Assembly (NCBI GenBank): GCA_024508725.1
Contig: JANINS010000003.1
Coordinates: 186,001-250,000, forward strand
DNA length: 64,000 bases
Source: Chitinophagaceae bacterium
GTDB lineage: Bacteria > Bacteroidota > Bacteroidia > Chitinophagales > Chitinophagaceae
Reading direction: 5' to 3'
The translations under genes were made by a program, and so were the position numbers. Below are positions 29,268 to 39,207 of this stretch, in pieces; within the stretch, counting starts at the first letter, position 1; each line of letters opens with the position of its first letter. The notes under the pieces are model-generated. The model was not told where the DNA came from, searched no databases, and was given only the letters and a program-made list of their open reading frames with translations.

Positions 29268-31459
29268 TAATTCAAATACTTTTCGATTGCTGTATCGTAC
29301 TTATTCTTCCAATCTGAAATGCTACCCCAGCTTTCTCCATTTACTTTTATCGCACCATTCGTTACAGTTCCGAGTTGAGTAACACCTACACCGGTGGCTT
29401 TGATCTTTTCAACATGGTCTTTACCACATGTTACTACTACCCTGCTTTGGGCTTCACCAAACCAGAAAGCATCTGACCTCAAATCTGTTTTAGCATTTAC
29501 TTCAAAACCTAATTTCCTGTTGAATCCTTTTTCTAACAGCGTAATTGCTAACCCTCCTTCGCTTATATCATGTGCAGATTTGATCAGCTTGTGCGAGATT
29601 AAAGAAGCAACTGATTGTTGCAAATTGTATTCTTCCTCCAGGTCAAACATTGGAGCAGGAGACAACTCCACTCCTTTCACTTTATGCAAATATTCTGATG
29701 ATCCTATACAATTCTTCTGTTCACCGATCAACAAGATCACATCCCCGGCTTCTTTAAAATCCATCGTCATCCTGTTATTGAGATTCTCGATCACCCCTAC
29801 CATCCCAATCGTTGGTGTTGGGTAAACCGGACCTTCCGGATTTTGATTGTAAAAGCTCACATTACCACCAGTTACCGGTGTATTGAATTTACGACAAGCA
29901 TCACCCATACCAGTAACAGCTTTTACAAACTGGTAATACACTTCAGGATCGTAAGGGTTACCAAAGTTGAGACAGTTGGTAACACCTAAAGGTTCACCAC
30001 CTGTGCAAACAATATTTCTTGCTGCTTCTGCAACAGCGATCATTCCACCTTTATAAGGATCAGCATGAACATAACGACTGTTGCAATCTACTGTTACTGC
30101 CAAAGCTTTTCCTGTTCCTTTCGCCAACACCACAGCAGCATCACTTGGATTATTCGTAGATGCATTGGCAGCACCCACCATGCTATCATATTGAGTATAC
30201 ACCCAACGTTTAGAGGCAATATTTGGAATTTGAATAAGCTGTTCCGCTACAGACTTTAAATCAGTAACATCATCTACATCCGAGATCTTAAAATCAGCAA
30301 TCCGAGATAGATACTTCGGCTCTTTGTATTCTCTTTCATAAACAGGAGCACCTCCTCCCAACACTAACTCATATGCAGGAATCTCTGCTTCCAGTTCCCC
30401 ATGCATATAGAACTTCAGCAGTCCATCACCTGTTACTTCACCAATATTACTTGCAGAAAGATCCCACTTCTCAAACACTTTCAATACCGCTTCTTCTTTT
30501 CCTTTCTCTACCACGATCAGCATTCTTTCCTGGCTTTCACTCAACAGTAATTCCCAGGCTTTCATATTGTGCTGACGGGTTGGAACTTTATCCAGGTCAA
30601 TCCTCATTCCTACACCACCCTTTGCACTCATTTCTGCAGTAGAACATATAATTCCCGCAGCACCCATATCCTGCATACCAACAACAGCTCCTGTTTCAAT
30701 CACTTCAAGGCAAGCTTCCAGTAATTTCTTTTCCTGGAAAGGATCACCCACCTGTACAGCAGGTAATTCTTCCGCACTTTCTGCAGTAATATCTGCCGAA
30801 GCGAAAGAAGCACCACCAATTCCATCTTTACCGGTAGCACTTCCTACAAAGAATACGGGGTTTCCAACACCTTCTGCAGTTGCAGAGATGGTTTTACCCA
30901 CCTTTACAATGCCCACACTCATAGCATTCACCAAAGGATTGGTGTGATAGCAGTCTTCAAAATACACTTCCCCACCAACAGTAGGAACGCCAAAACAGTT
31001 TCCATAATGACCGATACCATTCACTACACCGGCAAGGAGTCTTTGTGTTTTCTTATCGTTGAGATTACCAAAACGAAGGCTGTTCAGCGATGCAATAGGA
31101 CGAGCACCCATCGTAAAAATATCTCTCTGGATACCACCGACACCTGTAGCAGCACCCTGGAAAGGTTCAATGGCAGAGGGGTGGTTATGACTTTCGATCT
31201 TGAACACTACGCCAAAACCGTTACCCATGTCCATCAAACCGGCATTTTCTTCTCCGGCAGCCACCAGCATCTTGCCACCGCTCCGGGGCAATGTTTTGAG
31301 CCATTTAATGGAGTTCTTATAACTGCAGTGCTCACTCCACATGCCGCTGAAGGCACAGAGCTCAGTAAAATTGGGAGTGCGACCGAGTTTTTGCTTGATA
31401 AGTTCGAATTCTTCTTCTGTAAGGCGAAGTTGTTTGGCAGTTTTTGCGGTTATTTCCAT
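29267..31459 (-). CDS. purL: Phosphoribosylformylglycinamidine synthase subunit PurL
   Basis: 730 aa, the small-PurL form that needs separate PurS and PurQ, which are not in this window. Catalyses the ATP-dependent FGAR to FGAM step of purine synthesis. Family blocks: '[14 protein letters not shown]' near the start, '[20 protein letters not shown]' and '[12 protein letters not shown]' of the first half, and '[10 protein letters not shown]' of the second half. The ATG at 31459 is chosen over the in-frame upstream ATG at 31489 because the promoter -7 box lies between them. Stop overlaps the hldD start by one base. Confidence 0.96.
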   Translation of the reverse strand: MEITAKTAKQLRLTEEEFELIKQKLGRTPNFTELCAFSGMWSEHCSYKNSIKWLKTLPRSGGKMLVAAGEENAGLMDMGNGFGVVFKIESHNHPSAIEPFQGAATGVGGIQRDIFTMGARPIASLNSLRFGNLNDKKTQRLLAGVVNGIGHYGNCFGVPTVGGEVYFEDCYHTNPLVNAMSVGIVKVGKTISATAEGVGNPVFFVGSATGKDGIGGASFASADITAESAEELPAVQVGDPFQEKKLLEACLEVIETGAVVGMQDMGAAGIICSTAEMSAKGGVGMRIDLDKVPTRQHNMKAWELLLSESQERMLIVVEKGKEEAVLKVFEKWDLSASNIGEVTGDGLLKFYMHGELEAEIPAYELVLGGGAPVYEREYKEPKYLSRIADFKISDVDDVTDLKSVAEQLIQIPNIASKRWVYTQYDSMVGAANASTNNPSDAAVVLAKGTGKALAVTVDCNSRYVHADPYKGGMIAVAEAARNIVCTGGEPLGVTNCLNFGNPYDPEVYYQFVKAVTGMGDACRKFNTPVTGGNVSFYNQNPEGPVYPTPTIGMVGVIENLNNRMTMDFKEAGDVILLIGEQKNCIGSSEYLHKVKGVELSPAPMFDLEEEYNLQQSVASLISHKLIKSAHDISEGGLAITLLEKGFNRKLGFEVNAKTDLRSDAFWFGEAQSRVVVTCGKDHVEKIKATGVGVTQLGTVTNGAIKVNGESWGSISDWKNKYDTAIEKYLN

Positions 31460-31466
31460 AACGCTG

Positions 31467-31497
31467 CGAAGGTAAGGAAGCACCCTCAACCCCTCAA
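31467..31497 (-). promoter_or_regulatory. Bacteroidota-type promoter of purL
   Basis: Minus-strand TTG (31497-31495), 20-nt spacer, TACCTTCG (31474-31467). The -7 box ends 7 bases before the purL ATG, implying a leaderless or nearly leaderless message. Confidence 0.6.
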
Positions 31498-31702
31498 GGA
31501 GAGTTTCGATTTAAGTTTTTCCTGTTCAAATGTTCTGGATTTTCCTGAACCGAACGTTACTAAGGTTGAATAACATTCTGTTAGGATGCTGAACGATGTT
31601 GAACAAGTGCCGGAACCGACTAAACTTCTGGGAAGGACATTTTTCAGTCCAAAACCATTATCGTTTAACTTTAGATACATTGAAACTTTCAAAATAGCAG
31701 AA

Positions 31703-32101
31703 ATGATCCTATCTCATTCCAAGCCATTTTTTGCTCCGGAGCTTTTCATCAACAATGGTGTAAAAGACATTTCATTTTATGAGAAAGCTTTCGGTGCGAC
31801 AGAACTCAGACGTTTCTCCAATGATGACGGTAGCATTCATGTTGCAGAACTTTCTATTGAAGGAGCTATATTTCATCTACATGAAATAACGGCAAAAAAT
31901 TACTGGATCTCACCCAACATACATAACGCCACTACTGTTTGTGTTGGATTGTTTGTTCCGGATGCGGACAATGCATTTAATAAGGCGATCCAGGCAGGAG
32001 CCACTGTAATTGATGCTCCGCAGGACTATGAATATGGCTACCGACAAGGAACCATCAAAGATCCTTTTGGGCATTATTGGCAGATACAACAAAAAATATA
32101 G
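31703..32101 (+). CDS. VOC family protein (glyoxalase/PhnB-like)
   Basis: 132 aa with the repeated beta-alpha-beta-beta-beta module of the vicinal-oxygen-chelate fold. Blocks: 'PELFINNGVKDISFYEKAFG' at the start, a middle 'FHLHE' metal-side strand, and 'TIKDPFGHYWQI' at the end, close to PhnB/3-demethylubiquinone-like VOC proteins. The ATG at 31703 is chosen; the in-frame extension to 31586 is not family-like. No substrate can be assigned. Its stop is only 12 bases from the convergent DUF2807 lipoprotein. Confidence 0.85.
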   Translation: MILSHSKPFFAPELFINNGVKDISFYEKAFGATELRRFSNDDGSIHVAELSIEGAIFHLHEITAKNYWISPNIHNATTVCVGLFVPDADNAFNKAIQAGATVIDAPQDYEYGYRQGTIKDPFGHYWQIQQKI

Positions 32102-32113
32102 AGCAGAGAAACA

Positions 32114-32827
32114 TCACATCGGCTTAACCCTTCCACTTCCTGCAGAATTGGTGTGTACACTGGCTTTACCACGATAATATACTGATCCACTGCCAAGTAT
32201 TTTTGCATCGATCTTACTATCTGCGTGGACCTTTGCATCACCACTACCTTTTATATCAATGTCAGTATTTTCTGTTAGCAGATCCTGTGCAAGGTAATCT
32301 CCTGATCCTGCAATATCAATACTGGCATTACGGGTTTCTCCTGCTAACGTTACAGTACCACTTCCCCGAATATCAACATTCACATTGGGTGTATTTACGG
32401 TAAGTTGAACATCCCCCGAACCTGCTACATCAATATTCAGCCTGTCGGCACCACTGAATTTTCCATCACCTTTTACATAACCGCTGCCTGCAATATTGAT
32501 ATCCCTGATCTGGTCAGTAGAAATATACACCCTGATGGGATGATTGGATTTTAGATTGGTATTGTTTTTCGTTTTGATAATGATCCAGCCATTCTCCTCT
32601 TTTGTTTCAATGTATCGCATCAGGTTTTCATCAGCCTCTACTTTCAGCGAAGCAGCTCCGGGTTCTACCTGAACATTGATACCGCCACGGATCTTGATCC
32701 GGGAAAGATCAGTAAAAGGCCTGTCTTCGGTAGACATATTGCCATTCCCTTTGACGGTTTTATTGTAATTCACCCTGCAAGAGGCTGCAACACAAATTAT
32801 GAACAGGGCAAAAAGAAACTTTTTCAT
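32114..32827 (-). CDS. Head-GIN (DUF2807) lipoprotein
   Basis: 237 aa. The N-terminal signal peptide has lipobox 'VAASC' with Cys at about residue 17, so it is membrane-anchored. The rest is a right-handed beta-helix of DUF2807 type, with recurring 'GSG' steps ('IAGSGYVKGDG', 'VAGSGDVQL', 'IRGSGTVTL', 'IKGSGDAKV', 'LGSGSVYYRG'). The family is abundant in Bacteroidota and thought to be envelope-associated; no enzymatic role is known. It is divergent from guaA, with 81 bases between starts. Confidence 0.88.
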   Translation of the reverse strand: MKKFLFALFIICVAASCRVNYNKTVKGNGNMSTEDRPFTDLSRIKIRGGINVQVEPGAASLKVEADENLMRYIETKEENGWIIIKTKNNTNLKSNHPIRVYISTDQIRDINIAGSGYVKGDGKFSGADRLNIDVAGSGDVQLTVNTPNVNVDIRGSGTVTLAGETRNASIDIAGSGDYLAQDLLTENTDIDIKGSGDAKVHADSKIDAKILGSGSVYYRGKASVHTNSAGSGRVKPM

Positions 32828-32896
32828 TAATCAGGTGTTTTGGTAGCAGAAAGATACAAAACCAAAGGGATTTTTAGCTGCCAAAAGCTGATTTGT

Positions 32897-32904
32897 TACC
32901 TTCG
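32897..32904 (+). promoter_or_regulatory. -7 box of guaA
   Basis: TACCTTCG five bases before the guaA ATG. A clear TTG at the expected -33 distance is not present (TTTTAG there), so only the -7 is called. Confidence 0.45.
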
Positions 32905-32908
32905 CCGC

Positions 32909-34438
32909 ATGTCTGAAAAGATTCTCATCCTCGATTTTGGAAGCCAGTACACCCAGTTGATCGCAAGAGCCGTTAGAGAAGCAAATGTTTATTGCGAGAT
33001 CATCCCTTTCAATAAGCCGTTTTCTTATGAAGGACTCAAAGGTATCATATTAAGTGGTTCGCCTTTTAGTGTGAACGATGAACAAGCACCTGTAGTGGAT
33101 ATCAAAACGTTTAACAGCAACTTACCTGTATTGGGTGTTTGTTATGGTGCACAATTAACGGCAAAAGAATTTGGCGGAAGAGTTGACAAAAGCAACAAGC
33201 GGGAATACGGAAGAGCAATACTCGACCACAAAGAAGATCCGCTGTTTGCAGGTGTTACAGCACATTCGCAGGTATGGATGAGCCATAGTGATTCGATCGC
33301 TGTTGTGCCTGAAGGATTCGAAGTGCTGGCAAATACCAACAGCATCCCGGTGGCAGCATTCAGAAAAACCGATACAACATCGAATGCATTATATGGTTTG
33401 CAGTTTCATCCTGAGGTATATCATTCCATCGAAGGAAAAAAGATACTTCACAATTTCCTTGTAAATATTTGCAGATGCAAACAGGATTGGACACCCTCTT
33501 CTTTTGTACATGAAACAGTAGAACAATTAAAGAAACAGATCGGCGACGGACATGTGATCATGGCTTTGAGTGGTGGTGTGGACAGTACTGTTGCAGCAAC
33601 ACTCATCAGTAAAGCAATCGGCGACAGGCTTCACGGAATTTTCGTTGATAATGGCGTATTGAGAAAAGATGAATTTGAACAGGTGCTGGAAACGTACAAA
33701 CAACTCAACCTGAATGTACGTGGCATTGATGCGAAGCAAATGTTCTATGGTGAGTTGGCAGGGAAGACCGATCCGGAAGCGAAAAGAAAAGTGATTGGCA
33801 AACTGTTCATCGATGTGTTTCAGCAGGAAGCGGCAAAGTTCAAAGAAGCACAATTTTTAGGGCAGGGAACGATCTATCCTGATGTGATCGAAAGTGTGAG
33901 TGTTCATGGTCCATCTGTAACCATTAAATCGCATCACAATGTTGGGGGTTTACCAGAGAAGATGCATTTGCAACTCGTAGAACCGCTTCGTTTTCTTTTC
34001 AAAGATGAAGTGAGAAAGGTTGGATTGGAGTTAGGCATTCCTGCAGATATGATCAACCGTCATCCATTTCCCGGCCCAGGCTTAGCCATCAGAATTCTTG
34101 GCGAGATCACTGAAGAAAAAGTTAAGCTTTTACAGGCTGCCGATGATATTTACATCAAAGCGCTGAAAGAACACAATCTTTATTCAACCGTTTGGCAGGC
34201 AGGAACCATTTTATTACCTGTTAAAAGTGTAGGCGTAATGGGTGATGAAAGAACGTATGAGTTCACAGTTGCCCTTAGAGCTGTAACTTCAATAGACGGA
34301 ATGACGGCAGATTGGGCTCATCTTCCTTATGATTTCCTTGCTCATGTTAGTAACGAGATCATCAATTCGGTAAGAGGCATCAATCGTGTTGTGTACGACA
34401 TCAGCAGTAAGCCACCCGCAACAATTGAGTGGGAATAG
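32909..34438 (+). CDS. guaA: GMP synthase (glutamine-hydrolysing)
   Basis: 509 aa, complete. The N-terminal class I amidotransferase (about 1-190) opens '[17 protein letters not shown]' and has the nucleophile Cys in 'GVCYGAQ'. The ATP-pyrophosphatase domain (about 205-390) has the P-loop '[11 protein letters not shown]'. The C-terminal dimerisation domain ends 'KPPATIEWE'. It converts XMP to GMP. The ATG at 32909 matches normal N-termini; the in-frame upstream extension overlaps promoter sequence. The downstream gene starts 19 bases later and may be co-transcribed. Confidence 0.98.
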   Translation: MSEKILILDFGSQYTQLIARAVREANVYCEIIPFNKPFSYEGLKGIILSGSPFSVNDEQAPVVDIKTFNSNLPVLGVCYGAQLTAKEFGGRVDKSNKREYGRAILDHKEDPLFAGVTAHSQVWMSHSDSIAVVPEGFEVLANTNSIPVAAFRKTDTTSNALYGLQFHPEVYHSIEGKKILHNFLVNICRCKQDWTPSSFVHETVEQLKKQIGDGHVIMALSGGVDSTVAATLISKAIGDRLHGIFVDNGVLRKDEFEQVLETYKQLNLNVRGIDAKQMFYGELAGKTDPEAKRKVIGKLFIDVFQQEAAKFKEAQFLGQGTIYPDVIESVSVHGPSVTIKSHHNVGGLPEKMHLQLVEPLRFLFKDEVRKVGLELGIPADMINRHPFPGPGLAIRILGEITEEKVKLLQAADDIYIKALKEHNLYSTVWQAGTILLPVKSVGVMGDERTYEFTVALRAVTSIDGMTADWAHLPYDFLAHVSNEIINSVRGINRVVYDISSKPPATIEWE

Positions 34439-34457
34439 GGTACGAAATTTGCAAACT

Positions 34458-35657
34458 ATGAGAAACTTTTACATGCACCTGGGAAAGATATTGATCATTG
34501 CATTTCTTTTTGTTTTCTCATTTCATGCTTTTGCACAAACACCAGAAACAAAACCGGTGAAAGTGGCTGTGCTTGTTCCCTTATATCTTGATTCTGCTTT
34601 TAATGGAACAACCTATAAGTTGGGCAACAACAATCTTCCGAAATATATTTTACCAGGATTAGAATTTTATAATGGTGTGATGCTGGCTGTTGATTCTTTA
34701 CAAAAAGAAAAACAACAGTTAGAAGTGATGATCCACGATACAAAATCAAAAGACAAGTCGCTTAACCTGCTTTTAGTTGAGCCGGAGATCGCAGAAGCTT
34801 CATTCATCATTGGATCGTTCACCACCAAAGAAGAACTGAAAAAGGTTGCAGATTTTGCAGCATTGAAAAATATTCCACTGATATCTGCAACTTATCCTAA
34901 TGATGGTGGTGTAACTGCTACACCAAACCTGGTGATCATTAATCCAACATTACCAACACATGTAGAAGGAGTGTATAAATATGTTCAGCGGAATTACAGC
35001 CTGGACAATGTGATATTGGTGCGACGTAAAAGTGATCCGATGGATAAATACATCACTGACATGATCAGGGATGCTGCAAAAAAATATTCTTCTTTATCAC
35101 TTAAGATGAAATACGTGGAGCTGAGTGATGCTTTCAATCAGCACGAATTAATATCTCAACTTGACAGCACCAAAAAGAACATCATCATTGGCGCTACTTT
35201 AAACGAGACTTTTGCAGGTAATATTGTAAGAACGCTAAGCAGCATTAAAACAAGTTATGAAAGCACTGCTGTTGGTATGCCTACCTGGGATAATATGAGA
35301 GAGCTTGCAAGACCTGACACAAAAGGTATAGAAGTGATCTATTCTACTCCTTACGGTTATCAGCGTAGCGATAAATTTCTTGCACGGCTTGCTGCAACTT
35401 ATCGCAGTAAGTACAACGGAAGAGCAAGCGACATGGTTTTTAAAGGCTATGAAACGATGTTTCATTTCACCAAACTTTACCTGAAACATGGAGCATCGTT
35501 CATCACGAACCTGTCTGACAAAGATTTCAAGATCGTCAACGAATACGATGTTCAACCAACCAGGACAAGCAAGCAAAGTACTGCTACAGATTACCTGGAG
35601 AATAAGAAGCTTTATTTTGTTAAGAAAATGGATGGCGTGATTAAGTCCATAAACTAG
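34458..35657 (+). CDS. Periplasmic binding protein-like protein (type 1, leucine-binding fold)
   Basis: 399 aa. The signal peptide (about residues 1-26, ending 'HAFAQ') is followed by a two-lobe type 1 periplasmic binding fold. Visible blocks are 'VAVLVPLYLDSAF', 'FYNGVMLAVDSLQKEK' and 'IIGSFTTKEELKKVADFA'. Family members bind amino acids or small ligands, or act as receptor-like sensors. No transport permease is beside it, so a sensor or peptidoglycan-associated role is as likely as transport. It lies 19 bases after guaA on the same strand. Ligand unknown. Confidence 0.82.
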   Translation: MRNFYMHLGKILIIAFLFVFSFHAFAQTPETKPVKVAVLVPLYLDSAFNGTTYKLGNNNLPKYILPGLEFYNGVMLAVDSLQKEKQQLEVMIHDTKSKDKSLNLLLVEPEIAEASFIIGSFTTKEELKKVADFAALKNIPLISATYPNDGGVTATPNLVIINPTLPTHVEGVYKYVQRNYSLDNVILVRRKSDPMDKYITDMIRDAAKKYSSLSLKMKYVELSDAFNQHELISQLDSTKKNIIIGATLNETFAGNIVRTLSSIKTSYESTAVGMPTWDNMRELARPDTKGIEVIYSTPYGYQRSDKFLARLAATYRSKYNGRASDMVFKGYETMFHFTKLYLKHGASFITNLSDKDFKIVNEYDVQPTRTSKQSTATDYLENKKLYFVKKMDGVIKSIN

Positions 35658-35680
35658 TTCAACAGTTTACGAGTTCACAG

Positions 35681-35721
35681 GTTCACAAGTTGAATTCTGC
35701 ATAACTCATGAACTTGTGAAC
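35681..35721. repeat. Inverted repeat with 11-bp perfect arms
   Basis: GTTCACAAGTT (35681-35691) and AACTTGTGAAC (35711-35721) around a 19-base loop, in the gap before the nuclease gene. No T tract follows, so it is not a standard terminator. Confidence 0.7.
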
Positions 35722-35741
35722 TTTGAAACCAGCCAACTCAT

Positions 35742-36764
35742 ATGCCGTTGATCGAATTCTCATCTAAAGGTCTTTGCTGTCCACAAGGTGGCTTTTATCT
35801 TGATCCGTGGAAGCCAGTAGACAAAGCCCTGATCACACATGCACATGGAGATCATGCAAGGTTTGGCAGTAAGTCTTATCTCTGCCATCATTATACAAAA
35901 CCATTGTTACAAGCCAGGCTTGGAGAAGGCAATTATGAATCAGTTGAATGGGGTGAATCACTCAACATCAACGGCGTGAAAGTTTCATTTCATCCTGCTG
36001 GTCACATGATCGGCTCTTCGCAAATCCGTTTAGAATACAATGGAGAAGTATGGGTGTTCAGTGGTGATTATAAAGTAGAAAACGATGGTTTAAGTGGTGC
36101 ATTCGAACCGGTAAAGTGCAATACTTTCATTACAGAATCTACTTTCGGTTTACCCATCTACAACTGGAAGCCTCAGCCTGTGATCTTCGATAACATCAAA
36201 AACTGGATACTAAAGAATAAAGAACAGGGAAAAGCCAGCATCTTCCTGGCTTACAGCCTTGGCAAAGCCCAAAGAATACTTCAACCATTAAGTGAAGTAA
36301 CCGATGTGATCTATGCTCATGGCGCTGTGTACAACATGCACATGGCTTTGGTAAATGCAGGTTGGAAATTGCCAATACTCGAACGCATCACCTATGAAAC
36401 ACCAAAAGAGAAATTGAAGAATGCAGTGATCATTGCACCGCCAAGTGCCGAGAACTCTACCTGGATGAAACGCTTCTCACCTTATGCTATTGGTTATTGT
36501 AGTGGATGGATGCAGGTTCGTGGAAATGTTCGTCGCAAAAATGTAGATGGCGGTTTCACCATCAGTGATCATTCAGATTGGAATGGCTTGCTTCAGGCCG
36601 TGAAAGCTACTGAAGCCAGTAAAGTGTTCGTCACCCATGGTTATCAGGCTGCATTTAGTCGTTACCTGAATGAAATTGGAATTGAGTCCGCAGAAGTAAA
36701 AACTGAGTATGGTGAAGAGGATGAGGGAGAAAAAGAGATCCAGGACGATAACACGGTTCAATAA
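35742..36764 (+). CDS. Ligase-associated DNA exonuclease (metallo-beta-lactamase fold)
   Basis: 340 aa. The metallo-beta-lactamase motif 'THAHGDHARFG' is near residue 33; later metal ligands appear in 'HPAGHMIGSSQI' and 'FSGDYKVE', with 'SDHSDW' near the C-terminus (beta-CASP-like). It matches the family usually encoded beside an ATP-dependent DNA ligase and a DEXH helicase, and presumed to repair DNA ends. Here neither partner is adjacent: lysA follows. The acidic tail 'EEDEGEKEI' is unusual but fits natural variation. Confidence 0.87.
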   Translation: MPLIEFSSKGLCCPQGGFYLDPWKPVDKALITHAHGDHARFGSKSYLCHHYTKPLLQARLGEGNYESVEWGESLNINGVKVSFHPAGHMIGSSQIRLEYNGEVWVFSGDYKVENDGLSGAFEPVKCNTFITESTFGLPIYNWKPQPVIFDNIKNWILKNKEQGKASIFLAYSLGKAQRILQPLSEVTDVIYAHGAVYNMHMALVNAGWKLPILERITYETPKEKLKNAVIIAPPSAENSTWMKRFSPYAIGYCSGWMQVRGNVRRKNVDGGFTISDHSDWNGLLQAVKATEASKVFVTHGYQAAFSRYLNEIGIESAEVKTEYGEEDEGEKEIQDDNTVQ

Positions 36765-36839
36765 TTTCACGCAAAGCAACAAAGTAAGCAAAGACGCAAA
36801 GCTTTATTCCTTTGCTATCTTGGCGTTCTTTGCGTGAAA
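36765..36839. repeat. CTTTGCG-type inverted repeat before lysA
   Basis: TTTCACGCAAAG (36765-36776) and CTTTGCGTGAAA (36828-36839) are perfect 12-bp arms about 51 bases apart, with further CGCAAAG-like pieces inside. Related to the block at 15379-15416. Confidence 0.7.
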
Positions 36840-36846
36840 GAGATAT

Positions 36847-36854
36847 TATCTTCG
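36847..36854 (+). promoter_or_regulatory. -7 box of lysA
   Basis: TATCTTCG, six bases before the lysA ATG, directly after the inverted repeat. No TTG at a standard -33 distance. Confidence 0.4.
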
Positions 36855-36860
36855 CATCTT

Positions 36861-38072
36861 ATGTCGCAAGCTTTAACCCATCAACAACTTACAGAAATAG
36901 CAAAGGAGTTTGGTACACCAACTTATGTGTATCATGCAGAGAAGATCAAAGAACAATACGGGAAACTCACTTCAGGATTTTCTGAGATAGATGCGAAATT
37001 CTTTTTCGCCTGTAAGGCACTAACCAATATCAATATTCTCAAATACATTCATTCATTGGGATGTGGAATCGATTGCAGCAGCATCAACGAAGTGAAACTC
37101 GCTATCCATGCCGGCATTCCTGCAGAGAAGATTCTATATACATCGAATGGAATTTCGTTTGAAGAGATTGAAGAAGCCGCCAGCCATGGAGTGCACATCA
37201 ACATCGACAGCTTATCGAATCTTGAAAAGTTTGGGAAGAAGTTCGGCAGCTCATATCCCGTTGGTGTTCGTTTAAGACCCAATATACTTGCCGGAGGTAA
37301 TCTTAAGATCTCAACCGGGCATGAAAAAAGTAAGTTCGGAATTCCTATCGAACAACTTAATGCGTTGCTCAGCATAGTATCTGAAAATAATATCAGGATC
37401 AAAGCACTTCACATTCATACCGGCAGCGACATAAAAGACGCCGATATTTTTGTTCACGGAATAAAAGTATTGAGTGAACTGGTGCCGCATTTTCCTGATC
37501 TTGAAGTGATAGATTTGGGTGGTGGTTTTAAAGTGCCTTACGAAATATCTGATGAAGAAACAGATATTCCATGGATCGCAGGTAAACTGAAAAAATTTCT
37601 CGACTCAAATGTTTTCAACGGAAGAAAGTTCCAGTTATGGTTTGAGCCGGGAAAATACATGGTGAGTGAATGTGGTTATCTTGTTACGCAGGTAAATGTG
37701 ATAAAAGACAACGGAGCCCAGACTTTTGCAGGCGTGAACAGTGGTTTGAACCACCTGATCCGGCCAATGTTTTACGATGCTTACCATCATGTCGTAAACA
37801 TTTCAAACCAGGAAACCGAAGAAAAAGTATATACGATCACAGGTTACATCTGCGAGACAGATAATTTAGCCAACGATCGTTTACTGCGAAAAGTTCGTGA
37901 AGGAGATCTGTTGGTTTTTCATAATGCCGGGGCTTATGGTTTCGAGATGGCATCAAATTATAATTCACGTTACAGGCCTGCCGAAGTGATTGTGAAAGAT
38001 GGAAAAGCACAATTGATCAGGAAAAGAGAAAACTTTGAAGACCTGTTGAGCAACCTGGTGGAGGTTTTGTAG
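36861..38072 (+). CDS. lysA: Diaminopimelate decarboxylase
   Basis: 403 aa, fold-type III PLP enzyme. The PLP lysine is in 'FFACKALTN', the substrate/PLP blocks are 'LRPNILAGGNLKIS', 'HIHTGSD' and 'DLGGGFKVPY', and the partner-subunit Cys is in 'GYICETDN'. It converts meso-diaminopimelate to lysine, the last step of the pathway. The ATG at 36861 is preferred over 36834 because a -7 box lies between. No other lysine-pathway genes are adjacent. Confidence 0.94.
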   Translation: MSQALTHQQLTEIAKEFGTPTYVYHAEKIKEQYGKLTSGFSEIDAKFFFACKALTNINILKYIHSLGCGIDCSSINEVKLAIHAGIPAEKILYTSNGISFEEIEEAASHGVHINIDSLSNLEKFGKKFGSSYPVGVRLRPNILAGGNLKISTGHEKSKFGIPIEQLNALLSIVSENNIRIKALHIHTGSDIKDADIFVHGIKVLSELVPHFPDLEVIDLGGGFKVPYEISDEETDIPWIAGKLKKFLDSNVFNGRKFQLWFEPGKYMVSECGYLVTQVNVIKDNGAQTFAGVNSGLNHLIRPMFYDAYHHVVNISNQETEEKVYTITGYICETDNLANDRLLRKVREGDLLVFHNAGAYGFEMASNYNSRYRPAEVIVKDGKAQLIRKRENFEDLLSNLVEVL

Positions 38073-38101
38073 GTCAGGTTCCGGTTTTCATGGCATCATC
38101 G

Positions 38102-38116
38102 TTGCGTCGCACACTT
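38102..38116 (+). repeat. Intergenic repeat core, subfamily B variant, copy 4
   Basis: TTGCGTCGCACACTT followed by GTAC, preceded by CATGGCATCATCG as in subfamily A copy 2. It is intermediate between the two subfamilies. Confidence 0.65.
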
Positions 38117-38319
38117 GTACTTTGAGTTCATTGGTCGTCAGTTGTCAGCATTGAGTTCACCATTTATCATTCATGCCTCAATTGAGCTGAACGATTGTTT
38201 CGGTGAATCCTCCTTCGTCGGACTTGCTACGTAAACAGGCGATAAACCGGAGTTGAAAAGCTGGTATCTAAAGAATATCTATATTGAGCATCTAAATTAC
38301 CCTTTGTGGGTGAGCGCAT

Positions 38320-39102
38320 ATGATCGAAGTTAAAAACGTAAAGAAGGGTTTCGGAGATAAAGTGATCCTGCACGACATCAGTTGTGTGATGGAGCCGGGT
38401 AAGTGCAATCTTATCATTGGTGCAAGTGGTAGCGGAAAAACCGTTCTTACTAAATGTATGGTGGGTTTGTTTAAACCCGATCGTGGAGATATTCTTTACG
38501 AAGGAAGAAATATGCTGGAGATGAACGAAGACGACAAGAAAGAACTTCGCCAGCAAATCGGGATGCTGTTCCAGGGCTCTGCTCTTTTCGATTCTATGAC
38601 AGTAGAAAAGAATATTCTTTTCCCGCTCGACATGTTCACAAAGTTGTCTTATAAAGAGAAAAAAAATAAGGTGAACGAGGTACTGGAAAGAGTGAATCTC
38701 ACCGGCTCGAATAAAAAATTCCCTGCCGAACTAAGTGGCGGAATGAAAAAAAGGGTAGCGATTGCACGAGCTATTGTTTTAACGCCCAAATATCTTTTTT
38801 GTGATGAGCCAAATTCAGGACTTGACCCACAAACATCTTTGCTTATCGACAAACTGATCGCAGAACTTACAGCAGAATATAACACCACTACGATCGTAGT
38901 AACCCATGATATGAATAGTGTAATGGAGATCGGCGATCATATTGTTTACCTTCACCAAGGCTATAAACAATGGGAAGGAACCAATAAAGACATCATCTTC
39001 AGCAAAGACGAAAAGCTGAACGAATTCATTTTTGCCTCCGAATTTTTGCAGGGAGCCAAGAATCAGCGTATGCTTGAAGAAAGCGGTAATTCGGGGAAAT
39101 AA
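38320..39102 (+). CDS. ABC transporter ATP-binding protein, MlaF-like
   Basis: 260-aa ABC ATPase. Walker A is 'GASGSGKT', the signature is 'LSGGMKKRVAIARA', Walker B is 'YLFCDEPNSGLDP', and the switch His is in 'VVTHDMNS'. 'SGGMKKR' is typical of MlaF/Ttg2A ATPases of phospholipid transport in the envelope. In related genomes the MlaE permease usually lies directly upstream, but here the 247 bases before the gene contain only an intergenic repeat. The permease and MlaD must be elsewhere if it is a true MlaF. Confidence 0.85.
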   Translation: MIEVKNVKKGFGDKVILHDISCVMEPGKCNLIIGASGSGKTVLTKCMVGLFKPDRGDILYEGRNMLEMNEDDKKELRQQIGMLFQGSALFDSMTVEKNILFPLDMFTKLSYKEKKNKVNEVLERVNLTGSNKKFPAELSGGMKKRVAIARAIVLTPKYLFCDEPNSGLDPQTSLLIDKLIAELTAEYNTTTIVVTHDMNSVMEIGDHIVYLHQGYKQWEGTNKDIIFSKDEKLNEFIFASEFLQGAKNQRMLEESGNSGK

Positions 39103-39207
39103 TTTTTAACTTACAGGCAACATTAGCTAAAAGGCTGGCATCTACCCTTTTAATGCCAGTAACAGCTATGGGATAAACCTTCCTGCTGCAGGCTAAAAAC
39201 TTTGCAA

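Noticed and set aside
30944-31573. 209-aa plus-strand ORF over purL
   Set aside because: Antisense of purL; crosses its start and promoter.
32849-32856. Promoter for the DUF2807 lipoprotein
   Set aside because: Minus-strand TATCTTTC is one base off the -7 pattern and no TTG is at a suitable distance.
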